Shown: positions 53,143 to 62,480 of the stretch, one piece after another
Numbering within the stretch: the first letter of the stretch is position 1
Layout: every line of letters starts with the position of its first letter
Notes under the pieces: model-generated
Told to the model about the DNA's origin: nothing
What the model saw: only the letters and a program-made list of their open reading frames with translations
The model's database searches: none
Source: Methanimicrococcus sp. OttesenSCG-928-J09
GTDB lineage: Archaea; Halobacteriota; Methanosarcinia; Methanosarcinales; Methanosarcinaceae
DNA: 64,000 nt
Direction of reading: 5' to 3'
Assembly (NCBI GenBank): GCA_030266245.1
Contig: JAJDHP010000003.1
Span: 1 to 64,000 of the forward strand
Program-made: the position numbers and the translations under genes

Positions 53143-53724
53143 ATGGAAAAGATGGCTCCTCGAATGAAAATTGGAATTATTTTATTTGCCGTCGGCTTTC
53201 TGATTGTAGCGGCAATTGCGGTTTACACAGTTTCTGAAAGCAGAAATCCTGAAAGTAAAGATTTGGGCGAAATGATGATTAACTGGTATTTCGCAGAGTT
53301 TGATGAAAAAGTCGCCGATGCTGATTTAATTGTTATTGCAACCGTTTCTAATAAAACAGGCGTCTGGGATACGGAAAATGGCAAAAAACCGATTGTCATC
53401 GATTATGATACAAAAATTCGTACAGAATACACTTTCCGCCCGGATGATGTTTTGAAAGGAACGACCGCTTCTTTCAAAGGCAGAGTTCTCGGCGGCACAG
53501 CTGACGGCTACACTTTAAAAGCAACAAAAACACCATCGTTTGAAGTTGGAGATAAAGTTCTTTTATTCCTGGAAACAAATATTGACGCTGACGGCAACGA
53601 TAAAGTTTGGTATTCTATCGGTCTTCCTGATGCATTTTATGAAACAGATGACGGCGTTTTTACAAACGAATATTACGGCGACATCACGGTTGATGAATTA
53701 AAGAATGATTTAAAAGAAATTTAA
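53143..53724 (+). CDS. Membrane-anchored/secreted protein of unknown function (paralog 1)
   Basis: N-terminal TM; shares ADADLIVIATVSNKTGVWDTENGKKP and TNEYYGDITVDELK with next ORF. Confidence 0.7.
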   Translation: MEKMAPRMKIGIILFAVGFLIVAAIAVYTVSESRNPESKDLGEMMINWYFAEFDEKVADADLIVIATVSNKTGVWDTENGKKPIVIDYDTKIRTEYTFRPDDVLKGTTASFKGRVLGGTADGYTLKATKTPSFEVGDKVLLFLETNIDADGNDKVWYSIGLPDAFYETDDGVFTNEYYGDITVDELKNDLKEI

Positions 53725-53761
53725 CAAAATAATTTAAACAAAGAATAAGTAAAGAATTCAT

Positions 53762-54430
53762 ATGCCTGAAACTTCAAAATTCATGAAAATCGCTGTTTTG
53801 GTTTTTTCTGTTGTTCTTGTCGCCGTCGCCGTAATCGGTACGGTTGAAAGCGCCGAGAGCAACAGACTTTGTCTTCCCGTAAACGGCAGTGTTGGAAATA
53901 TGTCTATCGGATGGCATTATCCCGATTACGGAGATTTGGTTGCGGAATCTGATTTAATTATCGTTGCAACCGTTTCTGATAAATTCGGTATTTGGAACAC
54001 CGCTGACGGCAAAAAGCCGCCGAGATATGCGCTTTGCGATTACGGAATTTCAACATGCCATCCGTGCGAAGAATTTGAAGTTTTAAAAGGAGATGTCGCC
54101 CGCGTTTGTCTTCGGGCGCCCGGCGGTACTGTTGATGGTTACACAATGAATGCAGCGCCTGTTCCGTCTCTTGAAATCGGCGACACTGTTCTTGTATTTT
54201 TGATGCACAACTATGATGAAAACGATGTTTATCTCAGTTGGTATCATATCGGGTCGCCGAATGTGTTTACAGAAACAGAAAACGGGACTTTTGTGAATGA
54301 ATATTATGGTGAGCTGACAGTTGAACAGCTCAAAAAAGATATTGAAAATTCAAATGAAAATTTGGAAGATGCAGAATCCGCAAGCAGTTTGAAATTTTTA
54401 CCGCTTGCAACTTGCATCACAATAGGCTGA
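53762..54430 (+). CDS. Membrane-anchored/secreted protein of unknown function (paralog 2)
   Basis: VAESDLIIVATVSDKFGIWNTADGKKP and VNEYYGELTVEQLK. Confidence 0.7.
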   Translation: MPETSKFMKIAVLVFSVVLVAVAVIGTVESAESNRLCLPVNGSVGNMSIGWHYPDYGDLVAESDLIIVATVSDKFGIWNTADGKKPPRYALCDYGISTCHPCEEFEVLKGDVARVCLRAPGGTVDGYTMNAAPVPSLEIGDTVLVFLMHNYDENDVYLSWYHIGSPNVFTETENGTFVNEYYGELTVEQLKKDIENSNENLEDAESASSLKFLPLATCITIG

Positions 54431-54446
54431 TTTTAAAAAAGAAAAA

Positions 54447-54602
54447 TTAATACGGCAAACCCTGTTCTGCACGTTTCATTCTTTCTTCAAAATCCTTCTT
54501 TGCAGCAATCTTTATTTCTTCAATTCTTTCTAACAGTTCAGGCGTCATCTCGATTTTGCGTCCGGTCGGTTTGAAAATTTCTTCAAATGATTCTGCCATC
54601 AT
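54447..54602 (-). CDS. Small ART-partner (antitoxin-like) protein, tandem copy C
   Basis: 51 aa MMAESFEEIFKPTGRKIEMTPELLERIEEIKIAAKKDFEERMKRAEQGLPY*. Confidence 0.7.
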   Translation of the reverse strand: MMAESFEEIFKPTGRKIEMTPELLERIEEIKIAAKKDFEERMKRAEQGLPY

Positions 54603-54649
54603 GTTTTCACAAGTTCTGAATTTAAAATATATTTGAAGAAGTGATATAC

Positions 54650-54805
54650 TTAGAAAGGCAATCCTTTTTCGGCTCGTCTCATTCTTTCTTCCCAATCTTT
54701 CTCAGCTGCAATTTTTATCTATTCTATTTCTTCCAGATATTCGGGTGTAATTTCGATTTTACGTCCTGTCGGTCTGTAAATTTCTTCAAATGCTTCCATC
54801 ATCAT
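54650..54805 (-). CDS. Small ART-partner protein, tandem copy B, with in-frame UAG (Pyl read-through or nonsense pseudogene)
   Basis: MMMEAFEEIYRPTGRKIEITPEYLEEIE[TAG]IKIAAEKDWEERMRRAEKGLPF*; same 156-nt length as copy C; TAG at 54719-54721. Confidence 0.6.
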
Positions 54806-54844
54806 GGTTTTACACCTCAGATATTTGTAAGAAATATATCTAAT

Positions 54845-54997
54845 TCAATAACGTAAGCCTTTTTTTGCGCGCTCCATTCTTTCTTCTAAATCCTTTTTCG
54901 CGGCAATTTTTATTTCTTCTATCTCTTCCAATTGTTCAGGTGTAAATTCAACACGTCCGATTGGTCTGAAAATCTCGTCAAATGATTCCGATATCAT
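54845..54997 (-). CDS. Small ART-partner protein, tandem copy A
   Basis: 50 aa [57 protein letters not shown] inside the ART 3' end, 2 nt after the ART stop. Confidence 0.75.
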   Translation of the reverse strand: MISESFDEIFRPIGRVEFTPEQLEEIEEIKIAAKKDLEERMERAKKGLRY

Positions 54998-54999
54998 TT

Positions 55000-55698
55000 T
55001 TATGCCTCCATTATATCATAGAATGTTACTTCTATAAACTTGTTTTCTCCAATTTGAACAAATTCTTTAGAAATGTTAATAATTATATATTTGGTCTTTC
55101 TTGGTCGAATTATTTCAAATTCTGAATCATCAACTCTTAATGCTTTCATTTTTGATGTCGTACACAATCGGAAAAGAATCGGATCTCTCATATTCGTGTA
55201 CTGCAATGCAACATCCATATTCAGACTGAAGCTTCCGTAAGCCTCTTCTAAATATTTTGTACCAATTGTATGACCTTCAGGCAGCCAATCTTTATTTTTT
55301 ACCCCTCTTACAAGAAATATATCTCTTATTATTCTGCCTTTTTCAATTGCGCTGTCTAAATTCAAAAGATTAAAATCAATCAGTTCCTGCTCAACTTTTG
55401 TCATCATTTCATAGAACAGAAGAGATCGGCAGCAGGAATTAATAACATAACAATAGGCTTTCTCCTTCCAATGCTCGGGAATTTCAAAACTCCAATCCAA
55501 TTTTTGGTCATTCCAAGGATGAACGTCCTGGTAGTTGCCGATTGCAATCATTTCAGCAGGCGTCAGTTCTTCAGATAAAAAACAAATCTCTTTTTCAGCT
55601 TTTGGTTTTGTTTCATAAACTGCCGGTTTTTCTGAAACAATGTTCCCAAACAAATTTTGAATTTTATTAGCGATCTCAATAGGCGTTGATTTTTTCAT
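55000..55698 (-). CDS. ADP-ribosyltransferase-like protein (ART paralog 2)
   Basis: LVRGVK ... YGSFSLNMDVALQYT ... DSEFEIIRPRKTKY; shared N-terminal IGNYQDVHPWNDQKLDWSFEIPEHWKEKAYCYVINSCCR. Confidence 0.65.
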   Translation of the reverse strand: MKKSTPIEIANKIQNLFGNIVSEKPAVYETKPKAEKEICFLSEELTPAEMIAIGNYQDVHPWNDQKLDWSFEIPEHWKEKAYCYVINSCCRSLLFYEMMTKVEQELIDFNLLNLDSAIEKGRIIRDIFLVRGVKNKDWLPEGHTIGTKYLEEAYGSFSLNMDVALQYTNMRDPILFRLCTTSKMKALRVDDSEFEIIRPRKTKYIIINISKEFVQIGENKFIEVTFYDIMEA

Positions 55699-55773
55699 AA
55701 CGTCTGTTAATTGCAGACGAATTTAACAGAATCGTTTTTTTCAAAATCGGAAAGCTTATATTCCAAAACAAAA

Positions 55774-57012
55774 TTAGTTGCCGGGCGGCAATCCCAGCGC
55801 GTTAATCTGTTCAATTAATTCAGTAAACGCTGCAATTTCAAATTCCAATAATTCTTCTTTTGTCATGCTTGCCGACATTTCGCCGTCAACAGAAAGTGTA
55901 TCCGGTCCGCGGCGAACAATTCGTTTCGATTTTTCCGGAATTAAAATCTCTTTGACTTCTTTTTCATGAACAAAACAGCGCCCCGGAATGAAAACAGTGT
56001 CTTTAATTTCCATCTGATTAAGTTTTTTCAAATCCTCGGCGGTTATCAGACACGCGATGTCTTTTTCCGCGGCGACAACATTAACCGTGCCGCCGAGTTT
56101 TTCAAAAATTTCAGAAAGGCGCGGGGCGGCAGCTTTGCTTGTAATAATCGTTGCTTCCATATTGATTTTCGGGAGCTTAGAGAGTGCTTCGGGAACATTT
56201 CTTATTGCAAACGGAGAATCCAAAAGCGGATCTTCAAGCGGTGTTCCTGATATTCTTAAATTCGGGTGATTTTTCGCAGCGGTCCTAACAATTTCTGCGA
56301 ATTCTTCAATCGTATGCGAAACGACGCCCAGAATCACGGGTTCATTTCCGAGAATCAAGCCGTTTTCCGTTTTGTTGGCAAAACGCATAAGGAGTGCTCC
56401 TTTCGCGCCGACTTTTTCGAGCCAGGAAAGTGTTTTATCCAAAACGACGCCGTCATTTGCGCCGGGAACGAGAACGATTGCCGCGTAAATATCGCAAAAA
56501 CCGCAAAGCTCTTCAAAAACTTTGAGAGACATTTCAGGTGTCGGGTCGTGCATGTATTCTTTTCGAAGAGCCGGGTCAGATGCGAAAAGCGTGAAATTGA
56601 CTTCTTTGATGCCGGCGTCTTTTAAAAACGGCGCCTCCGATCCGTCAAAACCTTTGCCGCTGGTGTACCCGATTTTAACGGGAAGGCCGAAGTCGGACAA
56701 AAATGAAAGAAGCGGCAGAAATTCCGGATAACAGCTGACATCGCCGCCGCCGGTTATTACAAATCCTGTGACATCGGCTTCTTTTGTATTATAAAGTTTG
56801 GCGGCGGTTTCGTCCAAAACCTGTCTCATCGGCTTAAAACCATGATGAGATTCGCGAACACTTCGGGTACAGTAATCGCAGCCTTTCATGAAAGGCGGGC
56901 AATATTTGCAGCCGAGCGGCTCAGTCGCCTGAACTTTTTTAAAATAACAATATTTGCAGAATCCGCGGCAATCTGTTCCCGGATTTCCGCCGACATCAAC
57001 TAAGATTTCCAT
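55774..57012 (-). CDS. mmp10: Methanogenesis marker radical SAM protein Mmp10 (McrA arginine methyltransferase)
   Basis: [36 protein letters not shown] cysteine signature. Confidence 0.93.
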   Translation of the reverse strand: MEILVDVGGNPGTDCRGFCKYCYFKKVQATEPLGCKYCPPFMKGCDYCTRSVRESHHGFKPMRQVLDETAAKLYNTKEADVTGFVITGGGDVSCYPEFLPLLSFLSDFGLPVKIGYTSGKGFDGSEAPFLKDAGIKEVNFTLFASDPALRKEYMHDPTPEMSLKVFEELCGFCDIYAAIVLVPGANDGVVLDKTLSWLEKVGAKGALLMRFANKTENGLILGNEPVILGVVSHTIEEFAEIVRTAAKNHPNLRISGTPLEDPLLDSPFAIRNVPEALSKLPKINMEATIITSKAAAPRLSEIFEKLGGTVNVVAAEKDIACLITAEDLKKLNQMEIKDTVFIPGRCFVHEKEVKEILIPEKSKRIVRRGPDTLSVDGEMSASMTKEELLEFEIAAFTELIEQINALGLPPGN

Positions 57013-57104
57013 GGTTGAAAAAAGGGTGTTTTGTATTAATAAATTGTTGAGTTGAAGAAAATGGATGAATTGAAGTCGGCTTCTAAAAAATAAATGGAAT
57101 TGAG

Positions 57105-57260
57105 TTAGTACATTAATCCTTTTTTAGCTCGTTCCATTCTTTCGTCCCAATCCTTTTTAGCAAAAGCGATATCTTCTTTTATTCTTTCCATTTCTTCCGG
57201 AGTTGGTTTAATAATCCGTCCTGTTGGTACAAGTATTTCGTCTATTGTTGCTTCGTGCAT
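57105..57260 (-). CDS. Small ART-partner (antitoxin-like) protein
   Basis: 51 aa [54 protein letters not shown] directly abuts the ART stop (TAA|ATG). Confidence 0.75.
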   Translation of the reverse strand: MHEATIDEILVPTGRIIKPTPEEMERIKEDIAFAKKDWDERMERAKKGLMY

Positions 57261-57833
57261 TTATATTCCTTCAATTATGTATTTTGTTACATTTCTTCTC
57301 TTGCCGAATTGGTTAAAAGAAATTGTCTTAATTATTTCCATAATTCTATACTGACTATTTCTGGGTCTTAACACTTCATATTCTTCTTCATCAATATATA
57401 ATGCTTTCATATCTTCTTTTAAAATTAACTGAAAAATAATCATGTTTCCATCATCTGAATATTGAAGTGCGTGTTTCAAACTCAAACTAAAACTGCCGTA
57501 AGCCTGATCCATGAATTCCGTTCCGACCTCATGATCTTCCGGGAGCCAGTCTGCATTTTTTACACATCGGTAGGCGGTTCTTTTCCCCCTTAATCTGCTT
57601 TTTTCAATCGCGCTGTCCAGAAAATCAAAATGGTCATTTACCCATTCTTTTTCATCAAACAACAGTGAATTATAAAAATCCGGAAATCGGCAGCATGAAT
57701 TTATAACATAGCAGCAAGCCTTTTCTTTCCAATTCTCCGGAATTCCAATACTCCAATTTTGTTTCTGATCATTCCACAAGTGAACATCTTGGTAATTCCT
57801 GATCGCTGTTTTTTCAACGGTTGTCAAATCCAA
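57261..57833 (-). CDS. ADP-ribosyltransferase-like protein (ART paralog 3), possibly 5'-frameshifted
   Basis: AYRCVK ... YGSFSLSLKHALQYS ... EEEYEVLRPRNSQY; IRNYQDVHLWNDQKQNWSIGIPENWKEKACCYVINSCCR; TTG start. Confidence 0.65.
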   Translation of the reverse strand: MDLTTVEKTAIRNYQDVHLWNDQKQNWSIGIPENWKEKACCYVINSCCRFPDFYNSLLFDEKEWVNDHFDFLDSAIEKSRLRGKRTAYRCVKNADWLPEDHEVGTEFMDQAYGSFSLSLKHALQYSDDGNMIIFQLILKEDMKALYIDEEEYEVLRPRNSQYRIMEIIKTISFNQFGKRRNVTKYIIEGI

Positions 57834-57942
57834 ACGTGAAGTATAGCGTTAGTACTTGATATTGCTCAGATTCTTCGGCGGCAAAATTCGGATAATCATT
57901 CGGCAGTGAACTCTTTTTCAGTATCTCATTTGTTTTCAGCAT
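57814..57942 (-). other. 42-codon ORF overlapping the ART paralog 3 start; candidate frameshifted N-terminus or leader peptide
   Basis: MLKTNEILKKSSLPNDYPNFAAEESEQYQVLTLYFTFGFDNR* in the adjacent frame. Confidence 0.35.
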
Positions 57943-58067
57943 TCTTTTTCATCAGAGGCTGAACTATTTGTGCGCATTGATTTTTTTAAAATAGGAGACT
58001 TTATATGATAAAAGAGGAAAGAAAATTCTAAAATAAATCGGATTGGATGTCGAATCTCTATCAAAAT

Positions 58068-58832
58068 TCATTCGATTTCAATGCCGACATCATCTATTTT
58101 CAAAGATTCCGGCAGCATCAGCAAAAACGGCAGAATTCGTTTGTCATCGACATTACTATACATCGTCCCGATCAGCGTATTGGTGTTGTATCTGTCTTTA
58201 TTTTGTGCATAATATTTTTCAGACGGCAGCTTGATGTATGTTTTTCCGAGCTTTTCCGACAAAAACCATTTTTCAAGCAATATCGCGGCTTTGATATTAT
58301 TTTTGACAAACGGGTGAATCAAATACATTTTCAGATGAATCAGCGACGCGTGATAAAATATTTCTGACAGCGACATCTCTTCCCGAATCAAACTGCGGAT
58401 TTGATTAAACAGGGATGTCATCAGCGCTTCAACATATTCAGATTCGGGCGGCTTGTAAATTCTTCTTCCTCTTTCATTAAAAATAGCAACGGGAACGCGG
58501 CGATATGCTACTGTCATTGTTTTTTTATTCGGGCCTTTTAATATTTCTGATAAATAATAAACGGCTTCATGGAAATTCTGTTCCGTCAGATCTTTTTGAA
58601 AAGCGGTTTGATAAGCCAAAATACCGCGGACAATTTCATCTTCACCTGTTTCTTTTGACGGCGATTTCCTTTCCGCTTCCCAAAGCCACCACGCCAGCTG
58701 ACGAAAAACATCTTCGTCTTCTTCATTCGACAAATGCCCGAATTTTTCTTCAAAACCTGCGGTCATCGGCCTTAATTTTCTGCCGGCGGCATCATTGAAT
58801 TTCATGAAAAAAGATTTGTCGGTAATTTCCAT
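58068..58832 (-). CDS. Fic-like domain protein with degenerate motif
   Basis: HASLIHLKMYLIHPFVKNNIKAAILLEKWFL aligns to the Fic helix-motif region (HPFx[D/E]GNGR). Confidence 0.6.
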   Translation of the reverse strand: MEITDKSFFMKFNDAAGRKLRPMTAGFEEKFGHLSNEEDEDVFRQLAWWLWEAERKSPSKETGEDEIVRGILAYQTAFQKDLTEQNFHEAVYYLSEILKGPNKKTMTVAYRRVPVAIFNERGRRIYKPPESEYVEALMTSLFNQIRSLIREEMSLSEIFYHASLIHLKMYLIHPFVKNNIKAAILLEKWFLSEKLGKTYIKLPSEKYYAQNKDRYNTNTLIGTMYSNVDDKRILPFLLMLPESLKIDDVGIEIE

Positions 58833-58962
58833 TTGTTTTTCTCCAAAGAACATTACCATCTTTCATTTTATTTAAAATTGATTTTTGTTTCCCGTCAATA
58901 AATATAAAAGAAAAATAAAAATTAAAAAAGAAGAGATAAAAAGGGAAAAATAGGGAGGCGAA

Positions 58963-60660
58963 TCATCCGATTTGCTTCAAATTTTTCGCTCTTCTTCTTG
59001 CTCTGACATACAGAATGCCTGCTGTCATAACAGCTAAGAGCAGGAATAGCTGGAGTACCCATGCACCCGACATCTCTCTCAATTCGCCTGCATCTATTGG
59101 TTCTATCGGCTTTTCAAATCCTTTGATTTCTGATGCGGGCAACTCATTTCTAACCGTCTGACTGCCTCCGTTCCCGGGGTTTGTTGGCTTTTCGATAACT
59201 GCTTCTGGTGTTTTTGTTGTTGCGCTTGCGGGAGCGGATTGTTCGCCCATTTCTTTTTCATTGTAAACGGCAACCTTGTAGTAGTATGTTGTCGAGTGGT
59301 CAAGACCGGTATCAACATATTCCAAAGCTTCATCTTTACCGACAACACCGATTACTTTGTAAACGCCATCTTCTGTTTCTGAACGGTAGATATTATAGTC
59401 GAAAGCATCGGTAATTTCATTCCAAGTTACTTTTATGCTGCTTGTGGTCAAAGCTTCAGCTTCAACATCGGGGATGCCGATCGGTTTTGGCGTTGCCGCA
59501 AATGCGATATTTGAAGGGTGTCCGCTGTTCTGTCCAACCCAAGCAATAACATAGTAATAATATTCGGTGTCAGGGGTCAAACCCGCATCTATATAATCCG
59601 TGCCTTCAATTTCCGTAATTATTGAAAACGGCCCAAATTCTGAAGGTGATTTATACAGTTGATAATGAGTTGCATCCTCAACACTTGTCCATCTTAATTC
59701 AATTTCCCGTGTATTCAATGCTTCAGCAGTCAAAGTCGGTTTTCCAATCTGCTTTAAAGTTTTTGCAGATGTGTATTCTGATAAGGAACCCTCAATATTC
59801 TCTTTAGAAGAAAATTTGTAATTGGTAGAAACTTTGTAATAATAAGTTGTATCATGATCCAGACCGGTATCTCTGAATTCAAGTAAAGATGTATATCCAA
59901 TATATGCATAGAGTCCTTGTATGTTCGTTGAACGATATACATTATAGCTTGTTGCACCTTGAACTTCTTTCCAATATACTTTAATGCTGCTTGAACTTTC
60001 TGCTTCTGCTTTTGGAACCGGTTTTGCAAATGTTGTTGCGCTGACCGGATCTGAAGGTGTTCCTTCTATTGTGTATCCATCATAAGCCACAATTTTGTAG
60101 TAATAAGTTTCATTCGACTTCAATCCGTTATCATCAAAATTGGTTAATGGTGTCACAGCAGCGCGTGTATATTCTCCATCCTCAGCATCCGCGCGGTACA
60201 CATAATATCCATATGCTCCGGAAACGGCATTCCAGTCAATTTTTATTTTTGAATCACTCACGCCCTGTGCACGAACATTCTGTGGCGCGGAAAGTTTTTT
60301 TGTTGTTGCCGATGCATCATTGGATGCTCTCCCTTCACCTCCTGCACTGTTTGCAGAAACTCTATAAGTGTAAACTGTATCCTGTTTCAATTCCATGATT
60401 GTAAATTCTGCAGAATATGCAAAATCAATAAGTTCTGCTCTATTATCGATCACCTGATAGACGCAATAATAGTTTGCTTCGTCAACAGGTTCCCACGTTA
60501 GTTGTATGGTGTTCGCTCCCAATACCGTTGCACATAAATTCATGGGTGCATCCGGTGCTTCAGCAGACGCAATCGGCAGAATGGTTACTGTCAACATCAA
60601 AACTAAGATTATTAGAAATAATCCTTTTCTCCTTGTTTTTTGTTTCGTTTTGTTTTTCAT
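58963..60660 (-). CDS. Secreted protein with five fibronectin type III repeats and C-terminal TM anchor
   Basis: Signal peptide; five ~90-aa units with W..V..A..Y.VY and TTYYYKV motifs; C-terminal TM and RARRRAK. Confidence 0.9.
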   Translation of the reverse strand: MKNKTKQKTRRKGLFLIILVLMLTVTILPIASAEAPDAPMNLCATVLGANTIQLTWEPVDEANYYCVYQVIDNRAELIDFAYSAEFTIMELKQDTVYTYRVSANSAGGEGRASNDASATTKKLSAPQNVRAQGVSDSKIKIDWNAVSGAYGYYVYRADAEDGEYTRAAVTPLTNFDDNGLKSNETYYYKIVAYDGYTIEGTPSDPVSATTFAKPVPKAEAESSSSIKVYWKEVQGATSYNVYRSTNIQGLYAYIGYTSLLEFRDTGLDHDTTYYYKVSTNYKFSSKENIEGSLSEYTSAKTLKQIGKPTLTAEALNTREIELRWTSVEDATHYQLYKSPSEFGPFSIITEIEGTDYIDAGLTPDTEYYYYVIAWVGQNSGHPSNIAFAATPKPIGIPDVEAEALTTSSIKVTWNEITDAFDYNIYRSETEDGVYKVIGVVGKDEALEYVDTGLDHSTTYYYKVAVYNEKEMGEQSAPASATTKTPEAVIEKPTNPGNGGSQTVRNELPASEIKGFEKPIEPIDAGELREMSGAWVLQLFLLLAVMTAGILYVRARRRAKNLKQIG

Positions 60661-60872
60661 TTTAATATAATCCTTATTTACTAATAATATGTTCTAATAA
60701 CCAACCATGCCGAATATGGTATATAAACATTTTCATAAAATAGGATTGTATTATTCTTTTATACTCTCAATATATCTTTTTAAAATTGTGAATACTGTAT
60801 TGGGAAAGAAAAAGAGAAAATATGGTGTGTTCAATTTTGAAAATATTTGAACCGATTTTCATTTATCTCTGT

Positions 60873-62345
60873 TTATAAAAGCGGCGAAATCAAACGGCAG
60901 AATCCTTCTTTAATTCTGATTTTGAGCGTTCTTTGATTATATTTTTCAATCGTCACGTGGGTGCAGTCGGTTTCCAATTCGTTCAAAATAATCTGATTCA
61001 TTTTTTCGCCGAATTCTTTGTCATAAACGAAAGCGTTGGTTTCAAAGTTCAGCTTGAAACTGCGAATGTCCCAGTTCGCGGTGCCGATTGTCGTCACTTC
61101 ACCGTCAATAATTGCTGTTTTGCTGTGAATAAAGCCGCGGTCATAAGTATATCCTTTCGCGCCGAGACGAATCAGGTCGCCGAGATATGAATAAGACGCC
61201 CAATAAACGAACGGATGATCCGGTTTGCACGGAATTTCGATACGCACATCAATTCCCGACAAACACGCGACGCGAAGCGCTTCAAAAACACTCTGGTCGG
61301 GGATGAAATAAGGCGTCTGAATGTAAATCGACTTCTTCGCCTGACCGACCAAGCTCAAAAAACCGCTGTAAATTGCCGTCCCGTTCGTATCCGGTCCGGA
61401 AGACGCAATCTGAACCGCTTTGTTTCCGATTCCTGCATCCGTTATTTCGTTCGGATAATATTTGGCATCATCCGTAATCGCTTCTTCTTTAGCTGCGAAA
61501 TTCCAATCCATAATAAAGCGGCGCTGCAAACTGGCAACAGCTCCGCCGCGAATGCGAAGGTGTGTGTCGCGCCAGTAGCCGAGCGGACCTTCCCCCAGAT
61601 GTTCGACGCCGATATTAAAGCCGCCGATGAAGCCGACTTTTCCGTCAACAACCAATATTTTGCGGTGGTTTCTGTAGTTTATACGCGTGTTGACAAACGG
61701 TATCAAAAGCGGAAACAAAATGCGTACATCGCCGCCGTTTTGACGCAGTTTTTTGTAAAAAGAAGGGCGGACTTTATGAACGCCGACCGCATCGAACAAA
61801 ACGCGGACTTCAACGCCTTGCGCTGCTTTTTCTGACAGAACATCCATTATTTTCTGTCCGAGCGCGTCGTTTCGAATGATATAATATTCCATGTGAATGT
61901 GTTCTTTCGCTTCTTCGATTGCGTTTAACATTGCCATGTATTTGTCTTCGCCGTGAATGTAAACTTCGATGTCATTGTTATCGGTATACATTGCATGATC
62001 CTGATTCAGGAGGAGCGCGATGGTCGGCTCAAAGGTTTTCGCGGCGTCGCAAAGTGTAAAATCTGTTGTTCTCAGGCGGTTGAACTGGTAAGATGAAATA
62101 AATTCAAACCCTTTATCCGCTTTTGTTTTCTTTCCGTATTTGTATTTCCCGTATAAATGGCGGCCGAAAAAAACATAGACGAAAAAGCCGAGTACCGGAA
62201 TGAATATTAATAGAAGAATCCAAGCGGCAGCAACCTGCGGACTTCTTCTTTCATAAAAAACGATTGTCAGCATTGCCAGAGTGTTGACGATGACAACGGC
62301 GATCAAAAAAACAGCGTATAATTCTTGAAGAAAGGTCCAGTCCAT
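60873..62345 (-). CDS. Cardiolipin synthase-like phospholipase D family protein
   Basis: Two HKD motifs HRKILVVDGKVGFIGG and HSKTAIIDGEVTTIGTANWD; N-terminal TMs. Confidence 0.92.
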   Translation of the reverse strand: MDWTFLQELYAVFLIAVVIVNTLAMLTIVFYERRSPQVAAAWILLLIFIPVLGFFVYVFFGRHLYGKYKYGKKTKADKGFEFISSYQFNRLRTTDFTLCDAAKTFEPTIALLLNQDHAMYTDNNDIEVYIHGEDKYMAMLNAIEEAKEHIHMEYYIIRNDALGQKIMDVLSEKAAQGVEVRVLFDAVGVHKVRPSFYKKLRQNGGDVRILFPLLIPFVNTRINYRNHRKILVVDGKVGFIGGFNIGVEHLGEGPLGYWRDTHLRIRGGAVASLQRRFIMDWNFAAKEEAITDDAKYYPNEITDAGIGNKAVQIASSGPDTNGTAIYSGFLSLVGQAKKSIYIQTPYFIPDQSVFEALRVACLSGIDVRIEIPCKPDHPFVYWASYSYLGDLIRLGAKGYTYDRGFIHSKTAIIDGEVTTIGTANWDIRSFKLNFETNAFVYDKEFGEKMNQIILNELETDCTHVTIEKYNQRTLKIRIKEGFCRLISPLL

Positions 62346-62480
62346 GATTTCACCAAAGCAGCAAACATTTTTACAAACATTTTACAAATATTTCTACAAA
62401 AAATTTTCAAATATTTATTTAATTTTTATTTGATTTTATCTGATTTTTATATGGGTTCAATCGGATATAATCATTTCATT

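Noticed and set aside
61215-61835. 206-aa antisense ORF in the cardiolipin-synthase-like gene
   Set aside because: Fully antisense to a CDS with two HKD motifs; no recognisable domain.
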